Positions 42,843-52,372 of a stretch of 63,866 nt of DNA are shown piece after piece; the first letter of the stretch is position 1; every line of letters begins with the position of its first letter. The notes beneath the pieces were generated by a model that saw only the letters and a program-made list of their open reading frames with translations, searched no databases and was not told the DNA's origin. This DNA is from Bombilactobacillus mellis (GTDB taxonomy: Bacteria > Bacillota > Bacilli > Lactobacillales > Lactobacillaceae), in the NCBI RefSeq assembly GCF_000967245.1, contig NZ_KQ033882.1, positions 4,382 to 68,247 of the forward strand, read 5' to 3'. The position numbers and the translations under genes were made by a program.

Positions 42843-43642
42843 GAATGTCATATAATCCTAACGCTGGTAAAACAAAAATAAATTTTAATGAAGCGTGGTA
42901 TAAAATAAATCGAACTTTAAGGCATATCAGAAATAATGGTGTTACCGAAGTTTATGAGGTGACATCATATTCTTTAAATAATCTAGATAATTTAAAGAGA
43001 CTAATAAAAGAGCTGCCAGTTCGTAGTGTAGGTTGGCAGCATACAGATGTTTGGCATACAGCAACCATATATATTCCTAAAGGTAAGGGTGCTTGGTATA
43101 GCCGCAATATTCTAGATTTAATTGATGCAGGCTTTGGTAATAAAGATAAATTTAAGGAATTATGGTATTTACGCAATGGAGACTCTTATTATGGATATTT
43201 TCCAAAAATCTCTACCAGCACTACAAGTAATGTTAGAGCACAACAAAGCAGTTATATTGTTTGCGATCGAGCACAGCCACCAAATCTTCAAAGCAAGATT
43301 CCTGGAACAAGTGATTTTGTTGACCGCACGCATCTAATTAGTTCACGCATTACCGGCATAGAGAACCATAAAGGATTACTGATTGATTTTGATGGCTGGC
43401 TGAATAAAAATCCACTTAAGAAATTTGAAACATGGACTTTACAACAAACTTTTAAGCAAGACATCATCTGGTATGTGAAAATATGGAAATTAAATGATGG
43501 TCTGCATTGGAAATATATTATGTATGATAAACATTTTCAAAAAATAAAAGAATTTGAATGTGTAGATGATCGCTGGAGTTATCTTTGGTTTTATGATCCT
43601 GGACAAGACCGATTTAGTCGAACAAGTTTGTATAAAAATTAA
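42839..43642 (+). CDS. Unknown protein with DRTH motif, candidate His-Me (NucA-like) nuclease, 267 residues
   Basis: Starts at TTG 42839 or ATG 42845 (AAAGGAG upstream), overlapping the coupling ATPase stop. Residues 160-200 read FVDRTHLISSRITGIENHKG, then DGWLNKNPLKKFE, followed by strands DIIWYVKIWKL and WKYIMYDKHF. The order D-R-x-H, Asn, Asn, Glu, then paired strands is that of NucA/EndA nucleases (DRGH). A further word at 68-76, HTDVWHTAT, recalls relaxase motif III but lacks its final histidines. Placed right after the DNA pump, it is the best candidate for DNA processing; the assignment is tentative. Confidence 0.45.
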   Translation: MRMSYNPNAGKTKINFNEAWYKINRTLRHIRNNGVTEVYEVTSYSLNNLDNLKRLIKELPVRSVGWQHTDVWHTATIYIPKGKGAWYSRNILDLIDAGFGNKDKFKELWYLRNGDSYYGYFPKISTSTTSNVRAQQSSYIVCDRAQPPNLQSKIPGTSDFVDRTHLISSRITGIENHKGLLIDFDGWLNKNPLKKFETWTLQQTFKQDIIWYVKIWKLNDGLHWKYIMYDKHFQKIKEFECVDDRWSYLWFYDPGQDRFSRTSLYKN

Positions 43643-43660
43643 AAAAGGGAGCGTAAAAAA

Positions 43661-44170
43661 GTGTTTAATGATGTCCTTATTACACAGAGAATGAAATCAT
43701 TATTAGTTCCAAGAATTGAGCAAGCTTTTGAGATTTTTAAATCTGAAAATAATTTAAATAAAGTTTCTATTTATCCTAAAAATATACCGGAAAAATTATT
43801 GGACTCCTATCTTCCGGATGCAGTTAAAGAATTTAAATCTTTGAATAAGGAACTTCAAAATGCAACTGCTGATGAGATAGATGATCACATAGTAGATTAT
43901 GTTTTAAATGAATGTGATATTGGCTTTTTGTTAAGTAAAATTCAATTTCTATTTAATGAGGAAGCCACATTGCAAGGTGTCAAAGACAAAATGATGGAGA
44001 TGCTTCAGCATACACACCCCTATGATCAAGTTAATCGTGATTATTGGATTAGAACAATTAATAAAATTAAACATGTGGATGTTTTAGCAAAATATGCTGA
44101 TAGTGATCATTTGGATTCTTTCGTGGAAGAGAGAGCATCTGATTGGAAAGAAAACTTAAAGGAGGAATAA
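43661..44170 (+). CDS. Hypothetical helical protein of the transfer operon, 169 residues
   Basis: GTG 43661 follows AAAGGGAGCG. Mostly helical, acidic, soluble, with no known motif; SIYPKNIPEKLLDSYLPDAV and FNEEATLQGVKDKMMEMLQ are typical stretches. It lies between the candidate nuclease and a 74-residue gene. Perhaps an accessory or immunity factor, unproven. Confidence 0.6.
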   Translation: MFNDVLITQRMKSLLVPRIEQAFEIFKSENNLNKVSIYPKNIPEKLLDSYLPDAVKEFKSLNKELQNATADEIDDHIVDYVLNECDIGFLLSKIQFLFNEEATLQGVKDKMMEMLQHTHPYDQVNRDYWIRTINKIKHVDVLAKYADSDHLDSFVEERASDWKENLKEE

Positions 44171-44173
44171 TTT

Positions 44174-44398
44174 TTGCTACAAATTAATAATTTTCAACAA
44201 AAAATAATCGAGGGGAATAAAAACATAGATTTTGACTTTTTGGCTCATGATTCCAAAGTCGCAGACCATATGAATATTAAGGAAACTGATTATGGCTGTG
44301 TCAAAAATCATAGTCTTGATGAATTTAAATTAAAGGATAGCGAATTTGATGCTTTATTAGATTTTGTTGATGCATGTTCAAATCTATTAATAAATTAA
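44174..44398 (+). CDS. Small hypothetical protein, 74 residues
   Basis: TTG 44174 follows AAGGAGGAA by 7 bases, a strong site. Acidic soluble protein with no recognised domain; LKDSEFDALLDFVDACSNLL forms the C-terminal helix. Four bases after the previous gene, so part of the operon. Confidence 0.55.
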   Translation: MLQINNFQQKIIEGNKNIDFDFLAHDSKVADHMNIKETDYGCVKNHSLDEFKLKDSEFDALLDFVDACSNLLIN

Positions 44399-44426
44399 AT
44401 AGTGGCGCTTAAAGCAGGAAGATTTT

Positions 44427-45197
44427 ATGAATAATCAAATTAATAAATTATATGAATATTGGCAAAATTTAGCTCCGGGAAAGAAGAAACTCATTCAACG
44501 GAGCTTTTTGATTGTTTCGGCTTTAGTGGTTATATTATTCGCCTTGGTAACAGCCTATAATTCAGATAACAAAAATATTATGAGTTCTTATGCTCATGAC
44601 AGTGCTAAATCATCCATTAAAGCAAAAAAATTAAAGTTTAAACCTCAAGTTTATTCATCTGATATCGATAATGTGCACATGATTACCCCCTATGAGTTAC
44701 AGGATTATCGTCAAACAGCTTTAAAAAGAGGGTATGGTGATAACTACGCCGGCTATGTAAGTGTTCCACAGATTGGCTTATATTTGCCAATTTTAAACGG
44801 TGTAAATATGTATACTTTAGCATTGGGTGCAGCTGCATATTATCCCAATGAAGTTCAAATTGGCGGAGCTGGGAATTATGTACTGGCAGGTCATAATATG
44901 AACACATCCTTAAATGTCTTGTTCAGTCGTGTTCCCAATATTAGAGTTGCTAAAAATTCTATAATCATTCTTACAGATAAGAAAAAAAATTACTATTATC
45001 ATGTTACAGATAAGAAACTAGTACGACCTTATCAACCAGTTATTCGGGGAACTATTACACCTACAAAAAAATCAGTTTTATATAGCGATAAAAATAAAAA
45101 ACAAGTAACTTTATTTACCTGTAATTATAATGGTACTCGGCGTTGGGTAATTGTTGGACAGTATGATTATGAGCAACATTTAAATAATATAAATTAA
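44427..45197 (+). CDS. Sortase, 256 residues (class A/C-like)
   Basis: One N-terminal membrane helix (about 25-44), then the sortase fold with the three catalytic residues: His156 in VLAGHNMNT, Cys232 in TLFTCNYNG and Arg238 in GTRRWVIVG. There is no C-terminal membrane helix, which fits class A better than class C. Sortases join proteins with LPXTG-type signals to the wall. Possible local substrates are the YPATG protein at 33192 and the adhesin at 45400, which has an AQTG word near its end. A terminator follows at 45220-45245. Confidence 0.85.
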   Translation: MNNQINKLYEYWQNLAPGKKKLIQRSFLIVSALVVILFALVTAYNSDNKNIMSSYAHDSAKSSIKAKKLKFKPQVYSSDIDNVHMITPYELQDYRQTALKRGYGDNYAGYVSVPQIGLYLPILNGVNMYTLALGAAAYYPNEVQIGGAGNYVLAGHNMNTSLNVLFSRVPNIRVAKNSIIILTDKKKNYYYHVTDKKLVRPYQPVIRGTITPTKKSVLYSDKNKKQVTLFTCNYNGTRRWVIVGQYDYEQHLNNIN

Positions 45198-45219
45198 AAA
45201 ATGATTAATAATAAACTAA

Positions 45220-45245
45220 AAAACACTTTGATATCAAGGTGTTTT
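45220..45245 (+). terminator. Terminator of the transfer operon
   Basis: AAAACACTTTGA (45220-45231) and TCAAGGTGTTTT (45234-45245) with one G-U pair and a following T-run, 22 bases past the sortase stop. Confidence 0.75.
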
Positions 45246-45399
45246 TTTGGTTATTTATAAAACTTTAGAGGAAGTGATGTTTAACTGGAAAATTTTTATT
45301 AAGGTTTAAAACGGATTATGAAATTAGTAATAGTTTCTTAAAGGGGGAATCTATATTTAACATATTCTTTTTTAAAATTTAAATTAGGAGAAATATGTA

Positions 45400-48300
45400 A
45401 TGAAAAATCATGCTAAGAACTATTTAATGATAAATATTTTAAAAATAGTATTTTTAAATTTAAGTTTATTATTTTTTATCTTCAAGGTATCATGTAATGT
45501 CTCAGCTATGACACACATTGATCCCAATGATCCTAAAATATCAACAAATAATTCTTTAATTATTGTTAAACATCCTGCTGAATCTCCAGTTCATATTGAT
45601 GTTGATGGTCCATCACCTATGGGAAGAAAAAGAGCACCTGAAGGAGAAGGAAATAATGATGGAAAAGGTTGGACGTTAACAGATTTAAATAATATTTTAA
45701 CTGTCAGCAATGGCGGATATCGTGATTTTCAGGCTGAATATGGTGCTGAAACTATTGTTTGGCCAGCCAATACTTTAAAAAGTGTAAATAAAGTAACTGC
45801 AACATATGGTGTAGTTGGAACGTATAAAGGTAGAGATGTAACAGCAAAAGTTGAATTATCTAACTTTGAAGGTATTCCTACAAGTAATGGAAACACAGTG
45901 GATTGGCTAATTTTTTCTGATTCTCTGTGGTCGGGATTGTGTTATTACGGTGTAGAATCTTTTACACAAACTTTTCATTTTTTCTATACTGACGGTTCAC
46001 CTGTTCATTTTGATATTAGTGATAATTCACATACCTACATTACGTATAATTCCATGAATGGTGCTAAAAATTATCAAGGTCAGGATAATAAATTTTCTGA
46101 ATGGGTAAGTGGTCAAAATTCAAAAGATTCGTATGTAACCACATCTACTATTGAAGAAGATGGTAAATTTGGCAGTGGTTTTTCTGGTATTGGTGGTATG
46201 GAACACTGGAATCATAAATATGATAATGATCCAAAGCCATTTTCAGAAGAAGGTTTTGAAGACAAATTAGGTGCAGAGACTTATACTGATGCTTCTAGTG
46301 TTTGGGAAATTGGATCTGATGCACCTGCCTTTATTGTTGGCTCCGAACGAAACCATCAAGGATATATGACATGGTTATCCTTTAGTTCTGCAACAATTTG
46401 GAATAATGAGCCAGCAAAACCAATAAAAGATGTTATAGAAAATGGTCAATCTATCAATGGTAAACTAGTTATTCCTCATGAAAAATTTGAGTATACGGTA
46501 AGCCAGAAGGTTGGTATTATGGGACAAGATATGTTAACCAAATACCGTCAATTTGAAATTTCTGATCCTTTACCTAAAGAAGTCACGTATTTGGATTCTG
46601 CTTATGTTGTTGATGATTCTACTGGTAAAAGATTAGATGCAAATGCTGGAGCTTTTACTTATAAAAATGGCATATTAACTTTCAAATTTTCATATAATTA
46701 TCTAAAAAATATTATGGCTTATGAGGGTGAAACTTATACCGTTCATATTCCTGTTCAAGTGAAGGGGAATGTTAAATTATCCAGTAAATTAAAATCGATT
46801 GATAATGATGCATCAACAGTTATTAACGGTAGGCAAAGGAATACTAATAAGGTAAGTAATCCAGTGCCAGAGGATCATGATACTAAAATAAGAAAGAAAA
46901 TTTTTACTGGTAAATTAGATAAAGTAACTGATTGGCAAGGTCTTTTTAATGCTAAATTATCTGATGATTTTAATAATTCTGGTGAAAAAGATTTAAAGAC
47001 AAAATCAAAAATCAAAAATCTCGATACTAATGGTAATTATGACGGGAGTGAAGTGTTAGTAAATAGTCAAACTATGACCGGTAAAGATGATACTAATGAT
47101 ATTATCTTTGCTGAACAGTTTAAATTTAGTAAAGTTGGTGATTTTGGTAGTGTTACATTAATTGATAATTTAGACCCAGCATTAACGGTGAAAAAAGTTA
47201 CTATTCTAAATGATAAAGGAAAGGATATTACATTAGATGGGCGTTTAACAACCTCTAATGGTAATATTAGTTGGCTTGCTAATGACCCAGAATCATTTAG
47301 AGATAATTATGTTTACATGATTATTACAGTTAATCTCACTAAATCTTTTAATTTTTCTAACACACCGATAGATTCACAGACAGGTAATTATATTATCCCT
47401 AATACTGCTTCCGCAATTGTTGACGATAAGCCCTTTAGTTCTAATGAAGTTCATGTGATTGTTCCTCATGATGGGTTAGCACCTTCACCAATTAAATCTG
47501 TTGTTGATACTAATAATTTTGATATCAATCATAAATTGGTGAAAGATGGAGACATTATTTATTATCATGTAGATCAAAAAGTTGGAAACCTAGGAACTAA
47601 TTTATTAAAAAAATATCGTTCTTTTAAACTTTCTGATAAGCTTGATGTTAACTTAAAATATCAAGATTCTTATGTTATTAATAAAGAAACGGGAAAAAGA
47701 ATAACTGATACTAATACAACTCAATATGATCCAAAGACGCGTACTGTGACATGGGAAGCCTCTAAAGATTTTTTAGAAAATGGTATGAAATATAAAGGAG
47801 AAATTTACGAATTAGTAATAAAGGCTAAAGTGGATACTACAGAAACTATCAATAATACAATTGGTGATAGTAATATTAATAATGTTGATGGCCGCATTTC
47901 AATTAAAAATATTGGTCAGTCAATTATTAATGGTAATTCAAGAAAAACTAATGAAGTAGAAAATCCTGTTATGCCTCGTCCTGCTAATAAACCAATTAAA
48001 AATGTAGTTGATAAAGATGATGGTGATATTAATCACAAAGTAGTCTCTAATGGGGATATTCTTTATTATCATATTGACCAACACGTTGGAACTTTAGGCA
48101 AGGATTTGATTTCTCGTTATAAAAAATTTAGTATTCTTGATAAATTAGATGGTGATTTAGATTTTGTTAAAGCCTATTTGGTTAATAAAACTACTAAAGA
48201 AGTTTTAAGTGATCCAAGTGAGGTCACTTTTGATGAAGCCACTAATTTAGTAACTTGGACTGCCTCAGATGAGTTCTTAAAAAGTATGCCACTTAAGGGT

Positions 48301-50109
48301 GAAACTTATGAATTAATTATTGAAGCTAAAGTCAATATTAAAGACCCTAACCAAAATAAAACTAAAGATTCTATTAAAAATACGGCAACGGCTAATATAG
48401 ATGATAACCCACAAATTACTAATGAAGTAGAAAATCCCTTAACACCTCCGGATTATGCTCCTGAAAAAACGGTTTTGAATAACGATAATAAGGATATTAA
48501 TCATAAAACTGTTGTTAATGGACAACAACTTATTTACCATGTTTCTAAAAAAGTGGGTACTTTAGGTTTTGGATTAGCTCAAAGATATAAAGAATTTACT
48601 ATTATTGATAAATTAGATAAAAATGTACAATTTGACTCGGCTTATGTACAAAATGCTGATACTAAAGCTAAAGTCAGCAACCCAAGTGAAGTTAGCTATG
48701 ATAAAGACAGTAATACAGTTAAATTTACTGCTTCTAATCAATTTTTAAGCCAAATGCCGCTTAAGGGTGAGACTTATGATTTTGTTATCACAGTCACTGT
48801 TAATATTCAGGATGAAGATTTAGATAAAGAAGTAGAAATTGATAACGTGGGTTCTGTTAGTTTAGATAATCAGCCACAAGATACTAATACAGTTGATAAT
48901 CATTATCAGCCAGTAACTCCAGAAGCACCAACTAAATCAGTTGTCAATCATGATGGTAAAGATATTAATCATCAGATAGTTTCTGATGGAGATACCATTT
49001 ATTATCATGTTGATAAAAAGGTAGGAACTTTGAATCAAGATTTAGCTCAGCGCTATAAAGAATTTAGTATGACAGATAAACTTGACCATAATCTTACTTT
49101 TATTAAAGCATATGTGATTAATAAAGAAACTGGTAAGACCGTGAGTCAGCCAGCTGAAATTACGGTATCTGATAATACGGTTACCTGGAAGGCATCAGCT
49201 AACTTTTTAAAATCCATGCCGTTAAAAGGTGAGACTTACGAATTGGTTATTGAAGCTAAAGTCAATGTTTCTGATAAGGCCAGTTCTACTGATGAGGTAA
49301 CTATTGAAAATATTGCTTCAGTTTCAATAGATAACCAGCCGCAACAAACTAATGCTGTTGATAATAAGCTTCATTCTAAAGGTCAAGCACCAAAGCCAAC
49401 TAAAAAAGTGGTCAATAAAGATGGTAAAGATATTAACAATACAACTGTTAAAGTTGGTGATACTCTCTATTATCATGTTGATCAAAAAGTTGGTACCTTA
49501 GGCAAAGATCTTAGCGAACGTTATCCTCAATTTACTATCAAAGATCAATTAGATCAGCGTTTAACTTATGTTAACGCCTATGTAGTTAATAAAGCTGATG
49601 GTAAAAAAATGAGTAACGATAGTGAGATAAGCTTTGACGAGAGTAGTAACACAGTATTGTTTACTGCTTCTCCAGATTTTTTGAAGGCAATGCCATTAAA
49701 AGGTGAGACTTACGAGCTTGTAATAGAAGTTAAGGTAAACAAAGGTGCAGCTACTATTGCAAATGCAGAAACTAGAAGTGATAAATCGGGAAATACGGCA
49801 GAAACTAGTCAATCTAACCAGGATGATGCATCGACAGATCAAACAACAAAACCAGGAACTACTGAAAATGGTACGGAATCTGATTCAGCAGCTGATGTTC
49901 AAGTAATTAGGAATGTAGCTACTTCTGATTTAGGTAATAATCCACAGGATACCAATGAAGTTGTGAATAATTTGAAAGGTAATCCTGTCAATAATCCTAA
50001 AGACAATAAGCAATCAAAAGATTCAATGCCAGAAGATGAACCATCATATAAAAAGATGGCACAAACGGGTTCCAAAGTTGATTTATCCTCTTACGTAATC
50101 CAAAAATAA
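45400..50109 (+). CDS. PrgB-like adhesin with GbpC-type head and isopeptide repeats, 1569 residues
   Basis: AGGAG lies 9 bases before ATG 45400. Signal peptide about 1-40. Residues about 85-335 resemble the glucan-binding/GbpC head of AgI/II and PrgB adhesins (GGYRDFQAEYGAETIVWPAN). Then about seven fimbrial isopeptide-type repeats starting near 338, 497 (divergent), 696, 861, 1019, 1175 and 1330, each with words like YYHVDQKVGTLGKDL and MPLKGETYELVIEAKVN. The C-terminus ends KMAQTGSKVDLSSYVIQK: an AQTG word but no hydrophobic anchor. PrgB-type proteins bind cells and DNA during mating. Confidence 0.75.
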   Translation: MKNHAKNYLMINILKIVFLNLSLLFFIFKVSCNVSAMTHIDPNDPKISTNNSLIIVKHPAESPVHIDVDGPSPMGRKRAPEGEGNNDGKGWTLTDLNNILTVSNGGYRDFQAEYGAETIVWPANTLKSVNKVTATYGVVGTYKGRDVTAKVELSNFEGIPTSNGNTVDWLIFSDSLWSGLCYYGVESFTQTFHFFYTDGSPVHFDISDNSHTYITYNSMNGAKNYQGQDNKFSEWVSGQNSKDSYVTTSTIEEDGKFGSGFSGIGGMEHWNHKYDNDPKPFSEEGFEDKLGAETYTDASSVWEIGSDAPAFIVGSERNHQGYMTWLSFSSATIWNNEPAKPIKDVIENGQSINGKLVIPHEKFEYTVSQKVGIMGQDMLTKYRQFEISDPLPKEVTYLDSAYVVDDSTGKRLDANAGAFTYKNGILTFKFSYNYLKNIMAYEGETYTVHIPVQVKGNVKLSSKLKSIDNDASTVINGRQRNTNKVSNPVPEDHDTKIRKKIFTGKLDKVTDWQGLFNAKLSDDFNNSGEKDLKTKSKIKNLDTNGNYDGSEVLVNSQTMTGKDDTNDIIFAEQFKFSKVGDFGSVTLIDNLDPALTVKKVTILNDKGKDITLDGRLTTSNGNISWLANDPESFRDNYVYMIITVNLTKSFNFSNTPIDSQTGNYIIPNTASAIVDDKPFSSNEVHVIVPHDGLAPSPIKSVVDTNNFDINHKLVKDGDIIYYHVDQKVGNLGTNLLKKYRSFKLSDKLDVNLKYQDSYVINKETGKRITDTNTTQYDPKTRTVTWEASKDFLENGMKYKGEIYELVIKAKVDTTETINNTIGDSNINNVDGRISIKNIGQSIINGNSRKTNEVENPVMPRPANKPIKNVVDKDDGDINHKVVSNGDILYYHIDQHVGTLGKDLISRYKKFSILDKLDGDLDFVKAYLVNKTTKEVLSDPSEVTFDEATNLVTWTASDEFLKSMPLKGETYELIIEAKVNIKDPNQNKTKDSIKNTATANIDDNPQITNEVENPLTPPDYAPEKTVLNNDNKDINHKTVVNGQQLIYHVSKKVGTLGFGLAQRYKEFTIIDKLDKNVQFDSAYVQNADTKAKVSNPSEVSYDKDSNTVKFTASNQFLSQMPLKGETYDFVITVTVNIQDEDLDKEVEIDNVGSVSLDNQPQDTNTVDNHYQPVTPEAPTKSVVNHDGKDINHQIVSDGDTIYYHVDKKVGTLNQDLAQRYKEFSMTDKLDHNLTFIKAYVINKETGKTVSQPAEITVSDNTVTWKASANFLKSMPLKGETYELVIEAKVNVSDKASSTDEVTIENIASVSIDNQPQQTNAVDNKLHSKGQAPKPTKKVVNKDGKDINNTTVKVGDTLYYHVDQKVGTLGKDLSERYPQFTIKDQLDQRLTYVNAYVVNKADGKKMSNDSEISFDESSNTVLFTASPDFLKAMPLKGETYELVIEVKVNKGAATIANAETRSDKSGNTAETSQSNQDDASTDQTTKPGTTENGTESDSAADVQVIRNVATSDLGNNPQDTNEVVNNLKGNPVNNPKDNKQSKDSMPEDEPSYKKMAQTGSKVDLSSYVIQK

Positions 50110-50132
50110 AATTTTTATTTAAATATATTGGA

Positions 50133-50154
50133 GGAGGAAATAGATATTTCCTCC
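50133..50154 (+). terminator. Terminator of the adhesin gene
   Basis: Perfect 10-bp stem GGAGGAAATA (50133-50142) and TATTTCCTCC (50145-50154) followed by five T. Confidence 0.8.
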
Positions 50155-50221
50155 TTTTTACATAAGTACTTGAATTTGCCGGTTGGCAGATATATACTTT
50201 ACATGTAAAGGAGGTAAAAAA

Positions 50222-51310
50222 ATGAATAAAAAAATTAGAGCAATAATAACTAGCCTTTTATTATTTTTAGTAACGGGAACTATTACTTCAATAAAAACAG
50301 TTAATGTACAAGCTTATACTTATAAAGTTGCAACAGTTACAGTACCAAGGGCTAATTTGTATACTGGCCAAGGTAAACTAATTGTTGATCGATCTCTAGT
50401 AGCTAATACTGATTGGCGTATAGGCGAGGTAAAGGTTGTTAACAACACACATCTTTTACAAGTTTCTACTGATGAATGGTTACGTCTTCAAGATTGTAAT
50501 CCCAATTTTAATGTTGACACAGGTCATATACTTCGCGATTTTATAGGAACTATCAAGGATAATAATACCCAAGTTTTTAATGATGAAACAAAACAATATA
50601 ATAATCAAAGTCAAAGATTTCCTAAGAATTCAATTTGGAAAGTGAACTATATTATTAAAAACTCTCAGGGACAATATTTTTATCGTGTTTCTAATCATGA
50701 ATTTATCACCAAAACTGATATGTGGTTAAATGATATTCCCCAAGATGCTGATATTGTATATAATGCTGATTTTGGCTTAAATAATCAAAATAAAGATGTG
50801 CAAGTAACAGAACCACCAAAAACCAATGTACCTAACAATCCGATACAGTCTACTCCACAATTTAATGAAGATACTAATACGATCGCGAATGCAATTGTGC
50901 AGTCAGTAAATGCTGAGCGGCAGAGCCACGGAGTTTCTCCTTTAAAGCAACATTCTGGATTAATGCAGGCAGCTGCAATAAGAGCACAAGAACAGGTAAA
51001 ATCTTATGGTCACATTCGTCCTGATGGTCAAAGCTGGGACACAATTTTAACAAAGCAATATTATCCTGAAACAGCACTCGATTGTTCAGAAAATGCTCTT
51101 AGTGTTTCTGCAAAGGTAACAGATCCTTATAAAATAGCTTCTTTAACTATGGCTGGTTTTAAAGGATCAGTTGGCCATTATAAGGCTATTATGAATCCCA
51201 AATTTAAAGATATTGGAGTTGGTGTTTACTTAGACAAAAGCGGTGAGAATTACTTTGTAGTTCAAATTTTTGCAAATCCATATGTTGATTGGAGACATCA
51301 AAATAACTGA
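50222..51310 (+). CDS. Secreted SLAP-domain plus CAP-domain protein, 362 residues
   Basis: The start is ATG 50222 because AAAGGAGGT lies 6 bases upstream. Signal peptide about 1-30 (IIT..LLLFLVTGTITSI, cleavage near VQA). Residues about 30-185 hold two copies of an S-layer-associated (SLAP) beta module (VPRANLYTGQGKLIVDRS, FRVSNHEFITKTDMWL type). About 225-362 is a CAP/SCP domain (NAIVQSVNAERQSHGVSPLK, AAAIRAQEQVKSYGHIRPDG, GVGVYLDKSG). SLAP modules bind the Lactobacillus S-layer or wall, so this protein marks the host group. A surface role in mating or host contact is possible. Confidence 0.8.
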   Translation: MNKKIRAIITSLLLFLVTGTITSIKTVNVQAYTYKVATVTVPRANLYTGQGKLIVDRSLVANTDWRIGEVKVVNNTHLLQVSTDEWLRLQDCNPNFNVDTGHILRDFIGTIKDNNTQVFNDETKQYNNQSQRFPKNSIWKVNYIIKNSQGQYFYRVSNHEFITKTDMWLNDIPQDADIVYNADFGLNNQNKDVQVTEPPKTNVPNNPIQSTPQFNEDTNTIANAIVQSVNAERQSHGVSPLKQHSGLMQAAAIRAQEQVKSYGHIRPDGQSWDTILTKQYYPETALDCSENALSVSAKVTDPYKIASLTMAGFKGSVGHYKAIMNPKFKDIGVGVYLDKSGENYFVVQIFANPYVDWRHQNN

Positions 51311-51524
51311 TAAAAATAAAGAATTATTAAATTCTAAAATTGATATGGCTTTAGTTGTTAAATTATTGAATTCTGATATTTCTTCTTATCAGATTGGAAA
51401 AGCGATTGGAGTATCATCTGGTAATATTTCACGTTTAAAAAATAAAAAAAGAAAAATTGAAAATTTGAATGTGAAAACAGCATATCTTTTAAGTGAATAT
51501 GCCAAACAGATTGGTATTAAGTAA
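51282..51524 (+). CDS. Small HTH protein, about 80 residues
   Basis: An HTH segment VVKLLNSDISSYQIGKAIGV followed by SSGNISRLKNKKRKIENL is clear, and the protein is nearly the same in layout as each half of the 55959-56366 protein. The start is uncertain: ATG 51282 or TTG 51270/51285, all inside the end of the CAP gene and without a good ribosome site, so translation may be coupled. It may regulate transfer or phage-like genes. A terminator follows. Confidence 0.55.
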   Translation: MLIGDIKITDKNKELLNSKIDMALVVKLLNSDISSYQIGKAIGVSSGNISRLKNKKRKIENLNVKTAYLLSEYAKQIGIK

Positions 51525-51529
51525 TTAAT

Positions 51530-51567
51530 AAAAAAGCTCCACGGAAGAATTTCTGCGGTGCTTTTTT
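51530..51567 (+). terminator. Terminator after the small HTH gene
   Basis: AAAAAAGCTCC (51530-51540) and GGTGCTTTTTT (51557-51567) with one mismatch. Confidence 0.75.
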
Positions 51568-51615
51568 ATTTATGGTAAAAGTAGAAAAAGGGAAAAAGGG
51601 AAAAGGGGACAATAT

Positions 51616-52296
51616 TTGAATAAAAAATATCGCTTAATTAATTATACTTGTAAGATTCTATTATTATTAATGTTTTATATTGTGCAGCAATTTCCAGCCG
51701 TAATGATTGAAATTACGGTTCTTTTAGGCAATATCTATAATAAAGCTTGGCCAATATATATTCCCTTTATTTTAACGGCCATCATTGTATTGAGCTTTAT
51801 GATAACTATTTATTATAAAACTCAACGAATCACAGAGAAAAAAATTATAAATTTAAAAAGTATAAGTTATATCACAGTTGCATGTATATTTTGTATAGCT
51901 CTAAATCTGATATTATTAATCTTGATGAGAAATGATATTTGTCCAAACCATAATGTTCGGATACAACAAAATATTTTAAAAAATGTTCCTGTGATTTACC
52001 TAATTTATAGCCTACTGATAGTACCAGCCACGGAAGAAATCTTTTTTCGTGGCTATTTTATTAATTGGCTGTTTTCAAAAAATCAAAAGTTGGGAGTGGT
52101 TATTAGTTCCTTGGTGTTTGGATTATTACACGTTTCACAAGACTTCATATATTTTTTATCTAAGTTTTTATTAGGCTTAATTCTGGGAATAATTTATATT
52201 AGATGTCAGAATATAAAAGCCAATGTTTTCGTTCATTTTTTCAATAATATATTAGCTTTCTTATTGCCTCTTGTTCTCGTATATCTTGGGGAATAA
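51616..52296 (+). CDS. CPBP-family intramembrane protease, 226 residues
   Basis: TTG 51616 follows AAAGGGGA. About six membrane helices. The CPBP/Abi signature is complete: E140-E141 with R145 (ATEEIFFRGY), H172 (FGLLHVSQD) and H207/N211 (FVHFFNN). These are metal-dependent Rce1-like proteases; in lactic bacteria they are often linked to bacteriocin self-immunity or surface protein processing. No bacteriocin gene is visible nearby, so the substrate is unknown. Confidence 0.8.
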   Translation: MNKKYRLINYTCKILLLLMFYIVQQFPAVMIEITVLLGNIYNKAWPIYIPFILTAIIVLSFMITIYYKTQRITEKKIINLKSISYITVACIFCIALNLILLILMRNDICPNHNVRIQQNILKNVPVIYLIYSLLIVPATEEIFFRGYFINWLFSKNQKLGVVISSLVFGLLHVSQDFIYFLSKFLLGLILGIIYIRCQNIKANVFVHFFNNILAFLLPLVLVYLGE

Positions 52297-52372
52297 TTTG
52301 ATAAATATTGTTGTTAGTTTCTTTTAAATGTGATAATTAAGTGGAGTTACTTATAACACAAAGGAGAAAAAC

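Noticed and set aside
42839-43642. HTDVWHTAT as HUH relaxase motif III
   Set aside because: The final two histidines of the HxDxxHxHxH pattern are missing and motif I tyrosine context is not clear; kept only as a remark.
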